Shown piece after piece: positions 43,746-55,939 of a DNA stretch of 64,000 nucleotides; the first letter of the stretch is position 1, and the number at the start of each line of letters is the position of its first letter. The stretch lies in contig CM068313.1 of the NCBI GenBank assembly GCA_034766995.1, positions 24,935,012 through 24,999,011 on the forward strand, in the 5' to 3' direction. Origin of the DNA: Acanthacorydalis orientalis. Lineage: Eukaryota > Arthropoda > Insecta > Megaloptera > Corydalidae. The position numbers and the translations under genes were made by a program. The notes below the pieces were generated by a model that was not told the origin of the DNA, made no database searches, and was given only the letters and a program-made list of their open reading frames with translations.

Positions 43746-45800
43746 CATATTATTAATTAATTTTTATATTTTTCACATGATCAATTCTCACACTATAAAA
43801 TGATATATATCGAAATTGACAGAAAACAAGTTTTATTCATGTATATAACGCTCTAATATTATATCCAAATAGCGTAACATTTCTGAAATAGATATTTGAA
43901 CAGAATGTTTCTAATCTATAATCTTTTTGCGCTTGTTTTAGAATGTACTTTTAAATTTATATTCTTTAAAAAAATATAATTGCTATTATATGATACTAAA
44001 TGTTAAATTTATAAACATAATAGACAGATTTTCAAGTACTAAACATATCATATAAAATGAATACTAATATATGTACGTGAGTTTATATGTATAATTATTG
44101 CGGTTTTTTTGTAATATGATTCTTTTTAATTTGAACATTATTAAATGTTTGTTAGAAGAATTATGAAATGTTCTATAGTTCAAGATTTAACATGAACATA
44201 AAAGCTATAAATGTAACATAATAAGCTTTTAAATGAAGTGTAATATAATAAGCTATTAACATTTTCACATTTCAAATTTAAATATTTACATTAATATTTA
44301 TGCTACATAAATATTAAACCATATGTTTTAAAAACGTCTCCATTTTTAGTGAACATTTATTTTCTTTTAATGTAAAGTGAATTCTTTACTATAATATAAA
44401 CATTTTTTATTTTCAATGGTTATTTTTTATTAGTAATGTTAAATTAATTATGTATTTTTTTTTAATTATAATATTTTAGTAAAATTGGGTACTTTGGATT
44501 TTTATTCCATCTTTAAACCCAGATTTTTAAAAAAATCATTGATAAAAGTAAATTTAGCTACAATGACTATTATATTGGAATAATGGATTAAATATTTATT
44601 CATTTATATAAAATCTCATTACATATTTTTTATAATAGAAAATAAAAAAAATATATAAATTGCGTACCATCTTTTTCTGTTATGAAATAATTTACTTTCC
44701 TAAATCTTGAATATATTTCAAACATTTTGTTCGTGTTCATTATTTATTTTATTTTTTTATGTATATTTAATTAATGTTCTTTGAATATATTTATAAAAAT
44801 ATCAAATTTTAATTTATTTGGAATTTTATGACAATTGTATTAAAATTAAACTTTTACTAAACAGTAAATACATCCGTGCATTCCATCCTTTTCATGCCAT
44901 TCCGTACAATAATGAGTACTATTTGTATTGTGTTGTTTTTATTGTACGTTGGAGTTAATTGGAGAGAATTTCAAGGCATCTATATAGGCTTTGATCAAAA
45001 GAAGTAATAATTATATTAATTAAGGTGAAAAATCAAGGGGACGTAATACGTTGTGTACTTACTATAGAGAGCTCTTTTGTAGTTATTGTTATGTATAAAA
45101 TTTTTCGCGCCAAAATGATTTAATAATAAAATATATTATTATTGTTGAATTATATTTTTAAACATGGTAAAATTTTAAATATCTGTAAAAAAATAAATAT
45201 TTTATCGTTATAAAAGTTAATGCTATCAATATCTCAGAATATCTTTAACCCATTGGCGACAAATTGGTTGGGAAAACCTAATATAAACAGATTTTATTCA
45301 AACATTCACATTTTACTTTCACAGGATGTTTGAAAACATTTTTTATATATGCATCCCTTCCATTGATGAGATTAATTAGAAATTTTTCTTAATTTGAAGA
45401 GTGCTTCTTCCGCTAAGATTTTTTAACTTTCGATTGCTTTTCATAAAATCAGTTGAACCACTGAAAATTTTGAAATTGAATGAACTGGAAACATGAAAAT
45501 GTAAACAGTAGTCTTAAACACCATTCAAGTATCAAAATAATTTGAAATTAAAAAATGTGGCTTTGTTATAAAAAAATCTAAATTAAATACTTTTATGTTA
45601 TTTTTTAGTAATTCAAAAAGTTATTACATTTATGAGCATGCTTCAATTCATATAAGTATTTTTTTTATTTTCACTTTTGTTTCAAGAAAATTAAACATTT
45701 TCTTAGAAATTCATATTGATAATAAATATCCACATGCAAATGTATATTGTATTTTAAACATTAATAATGTACAAGTAGGCGTTGTTATAAACAACTAAAA

Positions 45801-45802
<2 letters not shown>

Positions 45803-45859
<57 letters not shown>
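45803..45859. repeat. (TA)n array
   Basis: 57 bp, uninterrupted. Confidence 0.97.
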
Positions 45860-45862
<3 letters not shown>

Positions 45863-46284
45863 GAAATAAATGATTTTATATATTCTTATTCTATAACTAT
45901 TTACTTTTGGAGAACAAATATTAATAAGTGGTTATTATTGATTGATTGAAAATGAAAATGAAGAAATTGAAAAATATCATTAGTATAGTTTTGAAAAGAG
46001 AATGAAGATATTTATTTTCGATATTTATACATATTATTTCTTATACGTATAACATTTCATTATTATAACTCTGTTTCTTTCCTATGTTTTAATATCAATA
46101 GTAGATTTGAATATTGAAGCACAACAGTAATCTTCTTTTTAATTTAATCTGTATAAACAGGATTATGTATTTAATAAAGGAATATCCAAATTGATCCGGG
46201 TCATCTATCCTAATTTACGAATATATTAAAGGATTGAGATGGAAGAAATGTTGATTGGCATAATCTAAAAGTTTCACAAAAATA

Positions 46285-46505
46285 GCGGTACCTTTTCGAA
46301 ATCGCATTAACATGCACATCTGCCCGCTGTTATCTTTGTTTGACGCATTATGCTATCTCTGTCAAACGCACGCACGCCTCTTAAACCAAGTGGTTGTCGA
46401 TAGATGCCGACACTAATACCGCCGCCTTGATCAGGCTGTTTGGCGTGTGACTGACGCGTGCGGTACAACGCAGATAATTCAATATGCTATGTAGGAGTGG
46501 GAGTG
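46285..46505. promoter_or_regulatory. GC-rich, CpG-dense patch
   Basis: Contains CTGCCCGCTG, ATCTTTGTTTGACG (TCF-like CTTTGTT), ACGCACGCACGCC, AATACCGCCGCC and TGACGCGTGCGG. The GTTTGAC/GTCAAAC inverted pair lies inside. No coding frame. Confidence 0.33.
46338..46367. repeat. GTTTGAC/GTCAAAC inverted pair
   Basis: 7-bp inverted repeats at 46338-46344 and 46361-46367 with a 16-nt spacer, in the GC-rich patch at 46.3 kb. They could be paired binding half-sites. Confidence 0.4.
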
Positions 46506-46697
46506 AAAGGAACAATTGTTTATACCGTTCAAAATTGTTGTTATGTTTTATTTATATATTTTTTTAATGCTCATTTACAACATTGTATAATATTATTTAA
46601 TTTTAATATTATACATTTGACGTATGCTCATTAAAATTTTATAACATGTATTTAAAATTCATTTTGTTTTTTTCAATTTTTTTATAAAAGTAATAAT

Positions 46698-46700
<3 letters not shown>

Positions 46701-46755
<55 letters not shown>

Positions 46756-46767
46756 CGTGTATGTGTA
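46701..46767. repeat. (TA)n(TG)n compound repeat
   Basis: About 38 bp TA followed by GTGTGTGTGTGTGTGTGCGTGT. Confidence 0.97.
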
Positions 46768-46950
46768 ATTTGAACTTTGAATATATAAATAAAAATATGA
46801 AGTATGAAAAGAAAATATTTTTAATCTGAAAACAACAAATAAATATTGCAGTTAAGTTATATAAACTGCATTTACTTTATATTATAACTTAAAAATATAT
46901 AACAATTAAGAAAGTTTTAACTTTATATATACATTTATAATATACTCGTG

Positions 46951-47004
46951 TATATATGTATGTATATATGTATATATGTATATATGTATATATGTATATA
47001 TGTA

Positions 47005-47055
<51 letters not shown>
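46951..47055. repeat. 8-bp phased (GTATATAT)n then (TA)n
   Basis: Seven G residues exactly 8 bp apart (46962 to 47010) followed by about 44 bp pure TA. Confidence 0.97.
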
Positions 47056-48217
47056 TTATGTGTGTATTTACATTTAAAAATGAAATTAAATTATAAATTA
47101 AACAGAAAAATCTAACTATTTCCATAATAATTTTTTCAAATGTTTGTTTTAAATTTGCATATTTATATTTTTGATAAATGATTATTGCGTTATTACATGT
47201 TATTTACTTCTATAACGGCTTGTCATTAAAATTTATTATTTATTTTAATATGCAAGTTAATTTGTAAGAAAGACACAAGAACAATATTTTTTGAATGTGA
47301 TTTAATATAATGAGATCTGAGTAAAGTCCATAAAACTGCATCAATATGAAACGTCTAAACTTTTCCAAGTATACCATGTATTATTGTTAGTTATCCATTT
47401 TGTTCATGAATCAATTTTGATTATTTTTGATCTTTTATCGTGAAGTTTTAACTTTTATTGCATTTATTCAATTTAATTATTTGAATATATTATTCATAAA
47501 TTAAAAACTTATAAATTAGTTTTAAATTGTCACTACAGCTTAACAAAAATGTGCTATTTATACATGATTTATGAAAATTACATTATGATAATTTTGAAAG
47601 TTCTGTTATAAACATTGCGAATAGAATGTCATAGAATGAATGTTAAAAAAACAAATAACCGTGGTTGTTGTTTATACTAATGTTTTCTTATATTCGCATG
47701 TGCAAGAAATTATTAAGTATACAAATGTATTGTAAATCATAAAAACCTTTCAAATATTAAAAATACAAGTATTTATAATTTTGCATCTTGGATCAATTTA
47801 AATCATACAATTTATTACATTAAATGCAAATTATTAATTAGTTATCATATTTTTTGGTTATGCACCAAACAGGTCCTTTTACAGCAACTATAAATAAACA
47901 CTTTCATAAAATTTATGCACGCGCGTTTAATCATGCGATGGTTTAAAAAAATGTTCATGGGAACTGTACAAGTTCAGAAAATACATCGTAGTATGCTGAA
48001 TTTTCATTGAGCAGGAGATTTTGTAATATTTTTTTAAGTCAAAGTGCAATATTCATTTATTTAATTATTTTTAGAATATTTAATTAAATTAATAATGTAT
48101 ATTTGACATTTTCGACATAAAATTAAATATTTGTTTATAAATTATTTATATTTCACTATAAATTAATATTTAGTAATATTTTTTATGTACAAATAGATTG
48201 ATATATGAATAGAAAAC

Positions 48218-48219
<2 letters not shown>

Positions 48220-48261
<42 letters not shown>
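48220..48261. repeat. (TA)n array
   Basis: 42 bp with one C interruption. Confidence 0.96.
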
Positions 48262-48720
48262 GTAATAATTTACAAATAAATAATGAATTTAAAAGCAAAT
48301 TTTAAGTAATTTCGTACTAGCAAAATACTTTAAATGTGAATGTGTGGATATTATGAATGTTATTGATGCTAATATTTCAGAGACATAAATAACTGAAAAA
48401 TTTTAAATCAAATGTTTTTTCTTCCTTCATCTGCATAACATATGATATAATATGTTTTAAAAATTTATCGTCATTTATAATTTAGGTCAAAATTTCTTGT
48501 CTAATATAATGTGGCATGTAAAATGAGTTTAATATTTTAATATAAATATCAGTAATTCTAAAGATTTTTATACACTTTCACTTTAGAGATTTATATTAAA
48601 TGTTTATTAAATAATACTCGTATAAGAAACCAAATGAAGTAATATGTTTCTTATGTTAGACAAAATATTCAAAGGTTATAAAATTGGTAAAAAAAACTGA
48701 GATTATTTTTTGCCTTTTTT

Positions 48721-48737
48721 TATAATATATATGTTTG

Positions 48738-48773
<36 letters not shown>

Positions 48774-48775
48774 TA
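48721..48775. repeat. (TA)n(CA)n array
   Basis: TA repeat ending ACACACACA. Confidence 0.95.
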
Positions 48776-49103
48776 GTTATATTTAAAAATTATAAACCTC
48801 GAATAATCTACAACAGTAAGTAGTAGTAAAATACAATCCCTCATTAGCCAAATAGTACTGAATAATTGCACCTCTGTCATAAAAATATAGCGGAATGAAA
48901 CAAAAACACTAAATCGTTTTTTATGACTTAATAACGAGAATGCGTTCTCAAACGAATTCCCTGGAGTAGCAATGACTGCTCTGCAGTTCATATCTCGATA
49001 TGTGAGAACTCGTAAAATATGATAGACGTTTCATGCACACATTCTTAAATTAACGCTTGAGGGTAAATCTTCTTATGTTTTAAGATGTCAAATTAAATTA
49101 ATT

Positions 49104-49186
49104 ATATACACATACACACATACATATACATTTATGCACATTTTCACACACATTATATAAACATAAACACACATATATACACACAC

Positions 49187-49221
<35 letters not shown>
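49104..49221. repeat. CA-rich then (TA)n compound repeat
   Basis: Scattered ACACAC/CATACA units, then ACACACACGTGT, then about 30 bp TA. Confidence 0.9.
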
Positions 49222-49222
<1 letters not shown>

Positions 49223-49524
49223 TGTGTGCGTGTTTATGCCAATATTTAAATTTTAAAAATGAACTACTACATTAATGATTATCGACTCATTATTTAAATA
49301 CAATTTTCATGTAATTCTTTTATAAGTATGAAATATATAAGTATCCACATTTTGAAATATTAATAATTTTTTTATATTTACTAAAAATTCCTATTTGATT
49401 ATATACTAAAGTACTCGTATAGCGGTGTATAGACAAAAAGTAGTTAAAAACAAAATACGTTATTATTAATGATTTTTTTTTTAAAAAAAAACCTCTTTTG
49501 GAAATTTTTAATTGACATGACTAA

Positions 49525-49564
49525 AAAAATATGATTTATTTGTTCACAAATAAATCATATTTTT
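49525..49564. repeat. Perfect 19-bp-arm palindrome abutting the larger one
   Basis: The left arm 49525-49543 (AAAAATATGATTTATTTGT) is exactly reverse-complementary to 49546-49564, with a TC spacer. It ends at the base where the 36-bp palindrome begins and has the same turn sequence, TGT-TC-ACA. Confidence 0.95.
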
Positions 49565-49638
49565 AATTATTCAATCGTAATAATATAAACGTAACAATGT
49601 TCACATTGTTACGTTTATATTATTACGATTGAATAATT
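49565..49638. repeat. Perfect 36-bp-arm palindrome with 2-nt spacer
   Basis: I checked every base pair. The left arm 49565-49600 (AATTATTCAATCG...AACAATGT) is exactly reverse-complementary to 49603-49638, with only TC between them. Pairing stops sharply at 49564/49639. The arms contain CG and other non-(TA) sequence, so this is not a simple-repeat effect. Confidence 0.97.
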
Positions 49639-50602
49639 TTGTGTATTTTTGAATTATTCAAATTATATGCCAATTGAACATTTTTGAGATAGTTCTGTAC
49701 TATCATCGAAGTAGGGATTGAAATAAAAAGGGAAGTATTGATGTTTAAATATCGATCTACTATCACTAAGACAACATTTTTGTTAAGAAACAATGAAATT
49801 ATTTAACAATTATGTTAAAAAACAATGTTTATATTCAAGTAGATAAAACTTAGATGGTTTCACAAATGACTTTTTACTTACTACATAAACCGTAACATTT
49901 TATTCTGATTAAAGAATTCAATAATTGATCGTTAATCGTTTTGATCATAGACATTTAGGTCAGATAGCCTATGGTACAGAAAAATCTTATTAAAATAAGA
50001 GTTCCTGCACCTGTATATTCGATGTATATTCCTACATTGAAACATATATATATATATATATAGCTTTGAAAATTTTTGTTTTCATTTTTTATTAAAAATA
50101 TATTTTGGAATTCTGATGAATTAAATATTCTCAACTGTTTCTATTTAATCTTAAGTTATTTGTAAATATTATGTGTGGTTTATTATCACTAAAAAAATTT
50201 TATTTTGGACAATTAACAGACATTTGATATTGAGATTTCTTTTATACAATATATTTAAGCGTGTAAATCAAAAAATATTATTGAAAAGCTAATTATCTTA
50301 ATATATTCAATTTAGCAGTTATTTAAGATTTGAATATTTTGTGAATTTCACATTTAATTTTATTATTTTAGATTTGTATGTATGACAAATGTAAAGACGA
50401 GATAAGGGTATATGAAAATAAATCATAAATAAAAAAATATATATTGAATCGTTTAAATTTTAATAAATTAGAAAGTGCCTTATTTAATAGAGGACCGTTA
50501 AAGATTGTAAACTGTGACGATCATTTAAAAATTTAAATAGTTTCTAAACCTAATTTATTCTTTATTAGATTTTTAAGTATTTTTTATAGTAAGAGATCGA
50601 AT

Positions 50603-50612
50603 GTATATATAT

Positions 50613-50669
<57 letters not shown>

Positions 50670-50671
50670 CA
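50603..50671. repeat. (TA)n array
   Basis: 69 bp with ATGTTTATAT at the left and ACATATACAT at the right. Confidence 0.95.
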
Positions 50672-50827
50672 TGAGCGAAGAAACACGTGCAACCGTAATT
50701 AAATTAACCTTAAAATTAATTCAATGCATAATAAAAATTTTTGTGTTACATATACGTGGTGATTTTGATTGCAATAATGCCGGGCGATATAAACGTATGA
50801 AAGGGGTACTATAGTGCTAAAGATACT

Positions 50828-50983
50828 TTAGAAGGGTACATAAACCACTCCATGACCAGTTTGATGGAGTGTACTGTGCTTTTGGTTTTTGGTCGAGGGA
50901 GTGCGACGGCAAGGGTGTGAGCTGGACAGACCGACGGACAAGTACCATGGCGCGCGCTCGCGCTGCTGCTGCTGCTGCGGCAT
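50828..50983 (-). CDS. Possible small ORF in the GC-rich patch, 51 codons, polyQ start
   Basis: The minus-strand frame begins MPQQQQQRERAPWYL and ends GVVYVPF before a TAA, with an upstream in-frame stop about 13 codons before the ATG. I recognise no family. The Q run comes from a (CTG)n-like triplet stretch at about 50961-50978. It lies in the most GC-rich part of the window, where open frames occur by chance because stop codons are AT-rich. A real peptide, an exon fragment or noncoding DNA are all possible; noncoding is most likely. Confidence 0.12.
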   Translation of the reverse strand: MPQQQQQRERAPWYLSVGLSSSHPCRRTPSTKNQKHSTLHQTGHGVVYVPF

Positions 50984-51065
50984 CAGCGCTCTAGGAAACA
51001 CCGGGCCCTGTGATGGCGGTGCTCACTTATAAGCAGCTGTTTTAATGTACTGACCTGCTACACAC
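50830..51065. promoter_or_regulatory. Most GC-rich patch in the window
   Basis: GGTCGAGGGAGTGCGACGG, GACAGACCGACGG, CATGGCGCGCGCTCGCGC, a run of CTG triplets, ACCGGGCCC and GATGGCGGTGC, followed by a TATAAG-containing stretch. A candidate CpG island, core promoter or first exon; the small open frames here are listed separately. Confidence 0.38.
50947..50994 (+). CDS. 15-codon polyalanine mini-ORF with strong start context
   Basis: ATG in the context TACCATGG followed by Arg/Ala codons and an Ala run, ending in TAG. It overlaps the minus-strand polyQ frame. No other evidence supports translation. Confidence 0.08.
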   Translation: MARARAAAAAAASAL

Positions 51066-51150
51066 ACATCAGATACACGTACCATACAAACACATGCAGT
51101 CACACACTCATACATATATACAAATACATATATACTGTTATTACATATTT

Positions 51151-51157
51151 ATGTATG

Positions 51158-51219
<62 letters not shown>
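51151..51219. repeat. (GTAT)n(TA)n array
   Basis: GTATGTATGTAT leading into about 57 bp pure TA, just past the GC-rich patch. Confidence 0.96.
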
Positions 51220-51222
<3 letters not shown>

Positions 51223-52170
51223 ATCCATTATTAATATTATTGTGAAATTAATTAGAGAATAAATTTATGAAGTTGGAGTGTAATTTATCAATAGTTCCTG
51301 TTCTAGAAATGTGTATAAAATGTATGAAAAATATTATAATATATATAAAATCATCAATTATCAAATCTCGAAAATAACCGAATAATTAACGAAATTCAAG
51401 TCTTTTACGATATTAATATATGTTGATTTTATGATTTATTTTCTGTGTAGTTTCTTATTTTTTTATTTTAATATCAAAACGAATTGAATGAAAAGATTTT
51501 TTTAAATTGTTTGAACAAAGAAATATCAATGTTTAAAGATAATAAACATCTAATAGCGATTGAAATTAAATTGAAGATTAGTTAAGAATACGACTTTAGA
51601 ATCAAAAAGAGATCAATAACATTAACGGTGTTAATGATAAATGGAAAAATGATATAGAACAATTATTGTACAAAGTAAATCCAGTGAAAGTCACTTTACA
51701 TAAAATATTAAGTAAACTAATAAGTAAATTAAAATTATAACTAACATAAATTTATAAAAAGTAAATTATTATTTAGAAGTATTTGAGTACTACTAAAAAT
51801 GTACCTATTTTTTTTAAAAAAAGAACATAATTAAGATAGCATTGAAGTCTCCGGTGATTTCAATGCATGGAACCCCCAAAAATAAACTGTTAATAAACTA
51901 AATTTCTAGTAGATTTGAGTGAAAATAAGTTAAAAATATATATTTATATACACGTGTCAGTTATAAACAACACGTGTCTTTTAGTGAATATGAAATACAC
52001 GCACATGCATAATCACATGTGCGAATAGCGTATCAGTACTGGATCATAATCTCTCCCTATAAAAATCTATCTGTATAACAATAAATCGTGTTTGATACGA
52101 AGGTATGCAAATTTAAACCATATGAACATAAAGTTAATGAAATCCAGTCACTGAATTCTTTAAATTTGTT

Positions 52171-52173
<3 letters not shown>

Positions 52174-52246
<73 letters not shown>
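52174..52246. repeat. (TA)n array
   Basis: 73 bp, uninterrupted. Confidence 0.97.
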
Positions 52247-52248
<2 letters not shown>

Positions 52249-52849
52249 TATATGCTTCATCTTCATTCAAATAAAAGAAATATATTATTTTATTTTCTAA
52301 TGTTTATTTTATTTGGAAAACAAAATTAAGAAAAAATTGTTATGTATGTAAAAGTATAACTTCATATTAATGTTTTGTAACTTACTAAGATATTTCTTGC
52401 AATTTAAACTGGATATCTATGTCTAAAGTTCTTCACAAAATTTTTCATTTATTTTGAAAAAAATGCAAATCACTAATTAAATGTTATAAAAATTATTATG
52501 GAAAAGAATGACAAATTTTTAATATTTATATAGATAATAATATTATTTTTTAAAATTAAAAATGATTATTATAATAATTAAATCACTATGGGAATAGAAT
52601 GATAATTTTATTAATTAAAATATTAATTATATTATATAAAATTTTAGAAATTCTCAAAAAATATTTTTTTTAAGAAATAAATATTATTAACACATTTTTA
52701 ATAATTTTATATTACCTAAATATTAAATATTACCTAAATTTATTATAAGTGAATGCAAATATTTAAATACATAATTTTAAAAAGTACAAAAATTAATCAA
52801 ACATCACTTTATTAAAGAGTTAGTGATTGGAGACCTAATTCCAAATTTT

Positions 52850-53175
52850 AATCGCGCAAGTTGAATGGACACACACGCGCGTGTGTGCATACTTTACAAG
52901 TGTAACGCCGTTATCAGAAAAAAATCGGCCCTATATTCTCTACAAATTGTAATAATAAATTCAGCAGCAACACAACCATGCATACTCTTAGCAAGAACGA
53001 GATATGTGCAGCGATTTTTACCGACGGTTGGTTTGGTTCACCCCAGCGTTAAGAGTAAGTAACCCACCCCTATTGCGCATTAAACAACATATAAAACATA
53101 CCTTCACATGTTGATTTCGATTAGGGGTGGATTTGTTTAGAAAACCGGCTGTTGCAGCACGCGGCAGCTCCATTA
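52850..53175. promoter_or_regulatory. GC-richer patch with Z-DNA-prone palindrome
   Basis: Starts with the (AC)(GC)(GT) palindrome, then AACGCCGTTATC, ACCGACGGTTGG, CACCCCAGCG, a GGGGTGG box and GCAGCACGCGGCAGC. The 65-codon plus frame has no recognisable family. Confidence 0.28.
52869..52890. repeat. Alternating purine-pyrimidine (AC)n(GC)n(GT)n palindrome
   Basis: An 18-bp perfect palindrome, CACACACGCGCGTGTGTG (52870-52887), inside 22 bp of strict purine-pyrimidine alternation. This is a sequence type known to adopt Z-DNA or extrude a cruciform. Confidence 0.9.
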
Positions 53176-53456
53176 AAAATAACTGACATTAGAATAGCTT
53201 TAGTTTCGGTGAAAAAGTAACTGTGTATATATTTTGGTTTAATATTATTTTGAAAAAAGCACGTTTCATCTTGTGCATTATTCGCCTTGTCGAGTTATGC
53301 AAGTGAATATACGAAATGCTATTCATCGAGTTTTTTGAATGTTTTGTTAAGGTTGTTGATTTTACGAAGCTCGTTGTCGATTTGCATTTAAAATCAAATT
53401 CACGTTGAAATAAACTTCTATCTTGCACTCAATATGATTGTATGTATGCATGCTTG

Positions 53457-53549
53457 TATGTATATATATATATATATATATAAATATGTAATATATATAT
53501 ATATTATATGTATATAAATATGTAATATATATATATATATATATATATA
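53457..53549. repeat. (TA)n array with 34-bp AAATATGTAAT duplication
   Basis: AAATATGTAAT occurs at 53482-53492 and 53516-53526 within TA repeat. Confidence 0.95.
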
Positions 53550-55000
53550 GACATGTGTTTATGATTTGTGCATGGTCCGATAAAAAACTTTAAAATAGTT
53601 TAAGCAGTGTGAAATACAACTACAGTTAATTATATATATAAACTGAGTATTAATTGTGCTTTTTTTAATTATTGAAGAAAACTACATTTCCCTAAAAAAA
53701 ATCCTTATAAAATTCAAATAATAAGGAATGGTCAGTAATAAGGCTTTGTCAAATAAACTGCCTATGTGGGATTTTTAATACTTTTCTTTATATTAGAAGA
53801 GATTTGAATGATAGGAAAAAAATATGATTTTAATTCAAAGAAATATTTACTTTCATTTGGAAATTATCGTTAATTTTTTTTATTTTTGTATTATTAAAAA
53901 TAAAATAAAAAAGAAATCAATTTTCAGATTTTATTTTATGAATACTCAAAATATTTATCAAAACTTTTACTCAAACAGTAACTTTCGAATATGGAAAAAT
54001 TTTTCTTGTTCAGCTCTTTAAGATTTAAAAAAATATATTAAAAGCAAGAACATTAAATTTAAAATGAACTTACCTTCTCAAAACATAATAAATGTATTAG
54101 AATTTAGAAATTTTCAATTTTTTTTATTACAGGTATTATAAATGATAGCTAAGATAGCCATAAACTGAAATATTTGTTTATTAATAAAACTAAATAAAAT
54201 GTTTAGTTATATTTTTGATAAGAACAAAGATCTAAATCAGTTTATATCTAATATCGTTTTTTTATAAAAACTCTATGAGAAATATTTTCTTATGAATTAA
54301 ATTCATTGAAGTTCATAAATTAAAAAGGAAATGATAAATCTTAAATAATAAATATACTTAAATTCTAAAGTGTTAAAAACACAAAATAGCCTAAGAAATA
54401 TCTGTTATATTAGAATAAATTATGATCCAAAAAAATAAAAAGTGATTATTACATATTTTATTCGCGCTGTCTAATATTTAATTTAGAGTGATACGAGTAG
54501 ATTTAATTTTATACGTTTATGTTAAACACAAGAATGAAACTAATAATCATATTGTCATTAATATTCAAGTTCTATAAAAATATTCAGAATGATTTATTTT
54601 TATTAATTATAAATCTATAACGGAAGTCTGAAATGGCTATTGAGTTATTAATTTTTAATATACGTAACATTTGATGAAAAAAATATATTAAGTTAAATAC
54701 TTAATAGTAATTTATACAGTTGAAATTAGTTTTTTGTCACTATATAAAATATGCAGTTAAAATATGTTAGATGCAAAATAAAAATAAGATTTTATTCATA
54801 ACATTTCACTACATGAAATGATATGTGTTACTATAAATTATGAAATTAAATTTGCACATCGCTTTTGAAAATTATGCAAATTCATATCGTTTGTTGTAAT
54901 TAGCGTGATGATTCTTTCAATAAAAAAATAGACAGGAAAATAATTAGTTTGAACTGTTACTTAACAGATTTAATTAGTAATAATTTCTTTAAAATGTTAC

Positions 55001-55050
55001 ATTTGATTTATTATCAAAAATTTATTTATTATTTGATTTATTATCAAAAA
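55001..55050 (+). repeat. Tandem duplication, 30-bp period
   Basis: The 20-bp unit ATTTGATTTATTATCAAAAA occurs at 55001-55020 and 55031-55050. Confidence 0.9.
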
Positions 55051-55577
55051 ATATTTTTATAATATAATTTATGTTTGTTTTTAACTAAAAACTTATTTAT
55101 ATATACTCTTGTATAAACACTAGCATTGTTGAATATTTTCTTTCTGATATAAGAAGTGAATATCTAATAAAATAAATAGGAAATAAGAATAATATATTTA
55201 AAAAGTGGTTAGTTAAAAATAATATTTTTATCTTTGGTTTCAGGAAATTTATCACTTTAAAATATTCTGCAAATCAGGGACGTCTTATTACTTATTTATA
55301 TTTGATTTCAATATAATCTGAACATTTGAGCTTCTAAAAATGATTATTAATTTTTGTGCCTGTTTTTAAATCATAAATTCATATTTTTTTGTATTGTTCA
55401 TTTAGTTTGACAATAAAATTATGTTGCTTTTAATTTTTTGTAGATATCTAGTGTAATAATAAATTTTAGTATTTATTAACCTACATAGTTTTCTATCAAT
55501 TAGTAAAATGAAGTTAATTGTAAACTCATGTGAATTATGGTGATTGGAAATCAATATACTTTTATATATGTTTATAC

Positions 55578-55630
<53 letters not shown>
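55578..55630. repeat. (TA)n array
   Basis: 53 bp, uninterrupted. Confidence 0.97.
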
Positions 55631-55633
<3 letters not shown>

Positions 55634-55749
55634 TAATTATTTTAATGAAATACCCTCTTATAATGGCATTATTATTAATTTGTATTAATTAGACATTACT
55701 TTTTCAGTTATTTTTATCTGTACCAAACTTTGTATATGAATATATAACG

Positions 55750-55750
<1 letters not shown>

Positions 55751-55791
<41 letters not shown>
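55751..55791. repeat. (TA)n array
   Basis: 41 bp, uninterrupted. Confidence 0.97.
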
Positions 55792-55794
<3 letters not shown>

Positions 55795-55899
55795 GATATT
55801 GCATAATAATTTATGAACAGTAATGTTCATAAACAGTGATGTTCAGTAATGACAAATTTAAATTTTTTCAAAAACCATTTATTATTTTTCTTATTGTTC

Positions 55900-55923
55900 A
55901 TATATATATATATATATATATAA
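55900..55923. repeat. (TA)n array
   Basis: 24 bp TA at the left edge of the 55.95-kb GC patch. Confidence 0.9.
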
Positions 55924-55939
55924 TAATATACATAAATGT

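Larger units (their letters stand above)
33961..46284. other. AT-rich noncoding stretch
   Basis: 12 kb with no supportable gene; the densest run of TA/CA microsatellites, including the 10-bp and 14-bp phased arrays and the longest pure array. A slightly GC-richer section at 42.6-42.86 kb. Confidence 0.75.
46506..50829. other. AT-rich noncoding stretch with palindromes
   Basis: Holds the 8-bp phased array and the paired perfect palindromes. The 111-codon minus frame at 48656-48991 is partly (TA)n-encoded and has no recognisable domain. Confidence 0.72.
53176..55939. other. AT-rich noncoding stretch
   Basis: No gene; (TA)n arrays and a 30-bp tandem duplication. The 79-codon minus frame at 53189-53428 has unremarkable composition and no family resemblance. 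Confidence 0.7.

Noticed and set aside
48656..48991. 111-codon minus-strand frame, the second longest non-transposon frame
   Set aside because: Its C-terminal half runs through a TA/CA array and AT-rich sequence; the N-terminal half has no recognisable motif.
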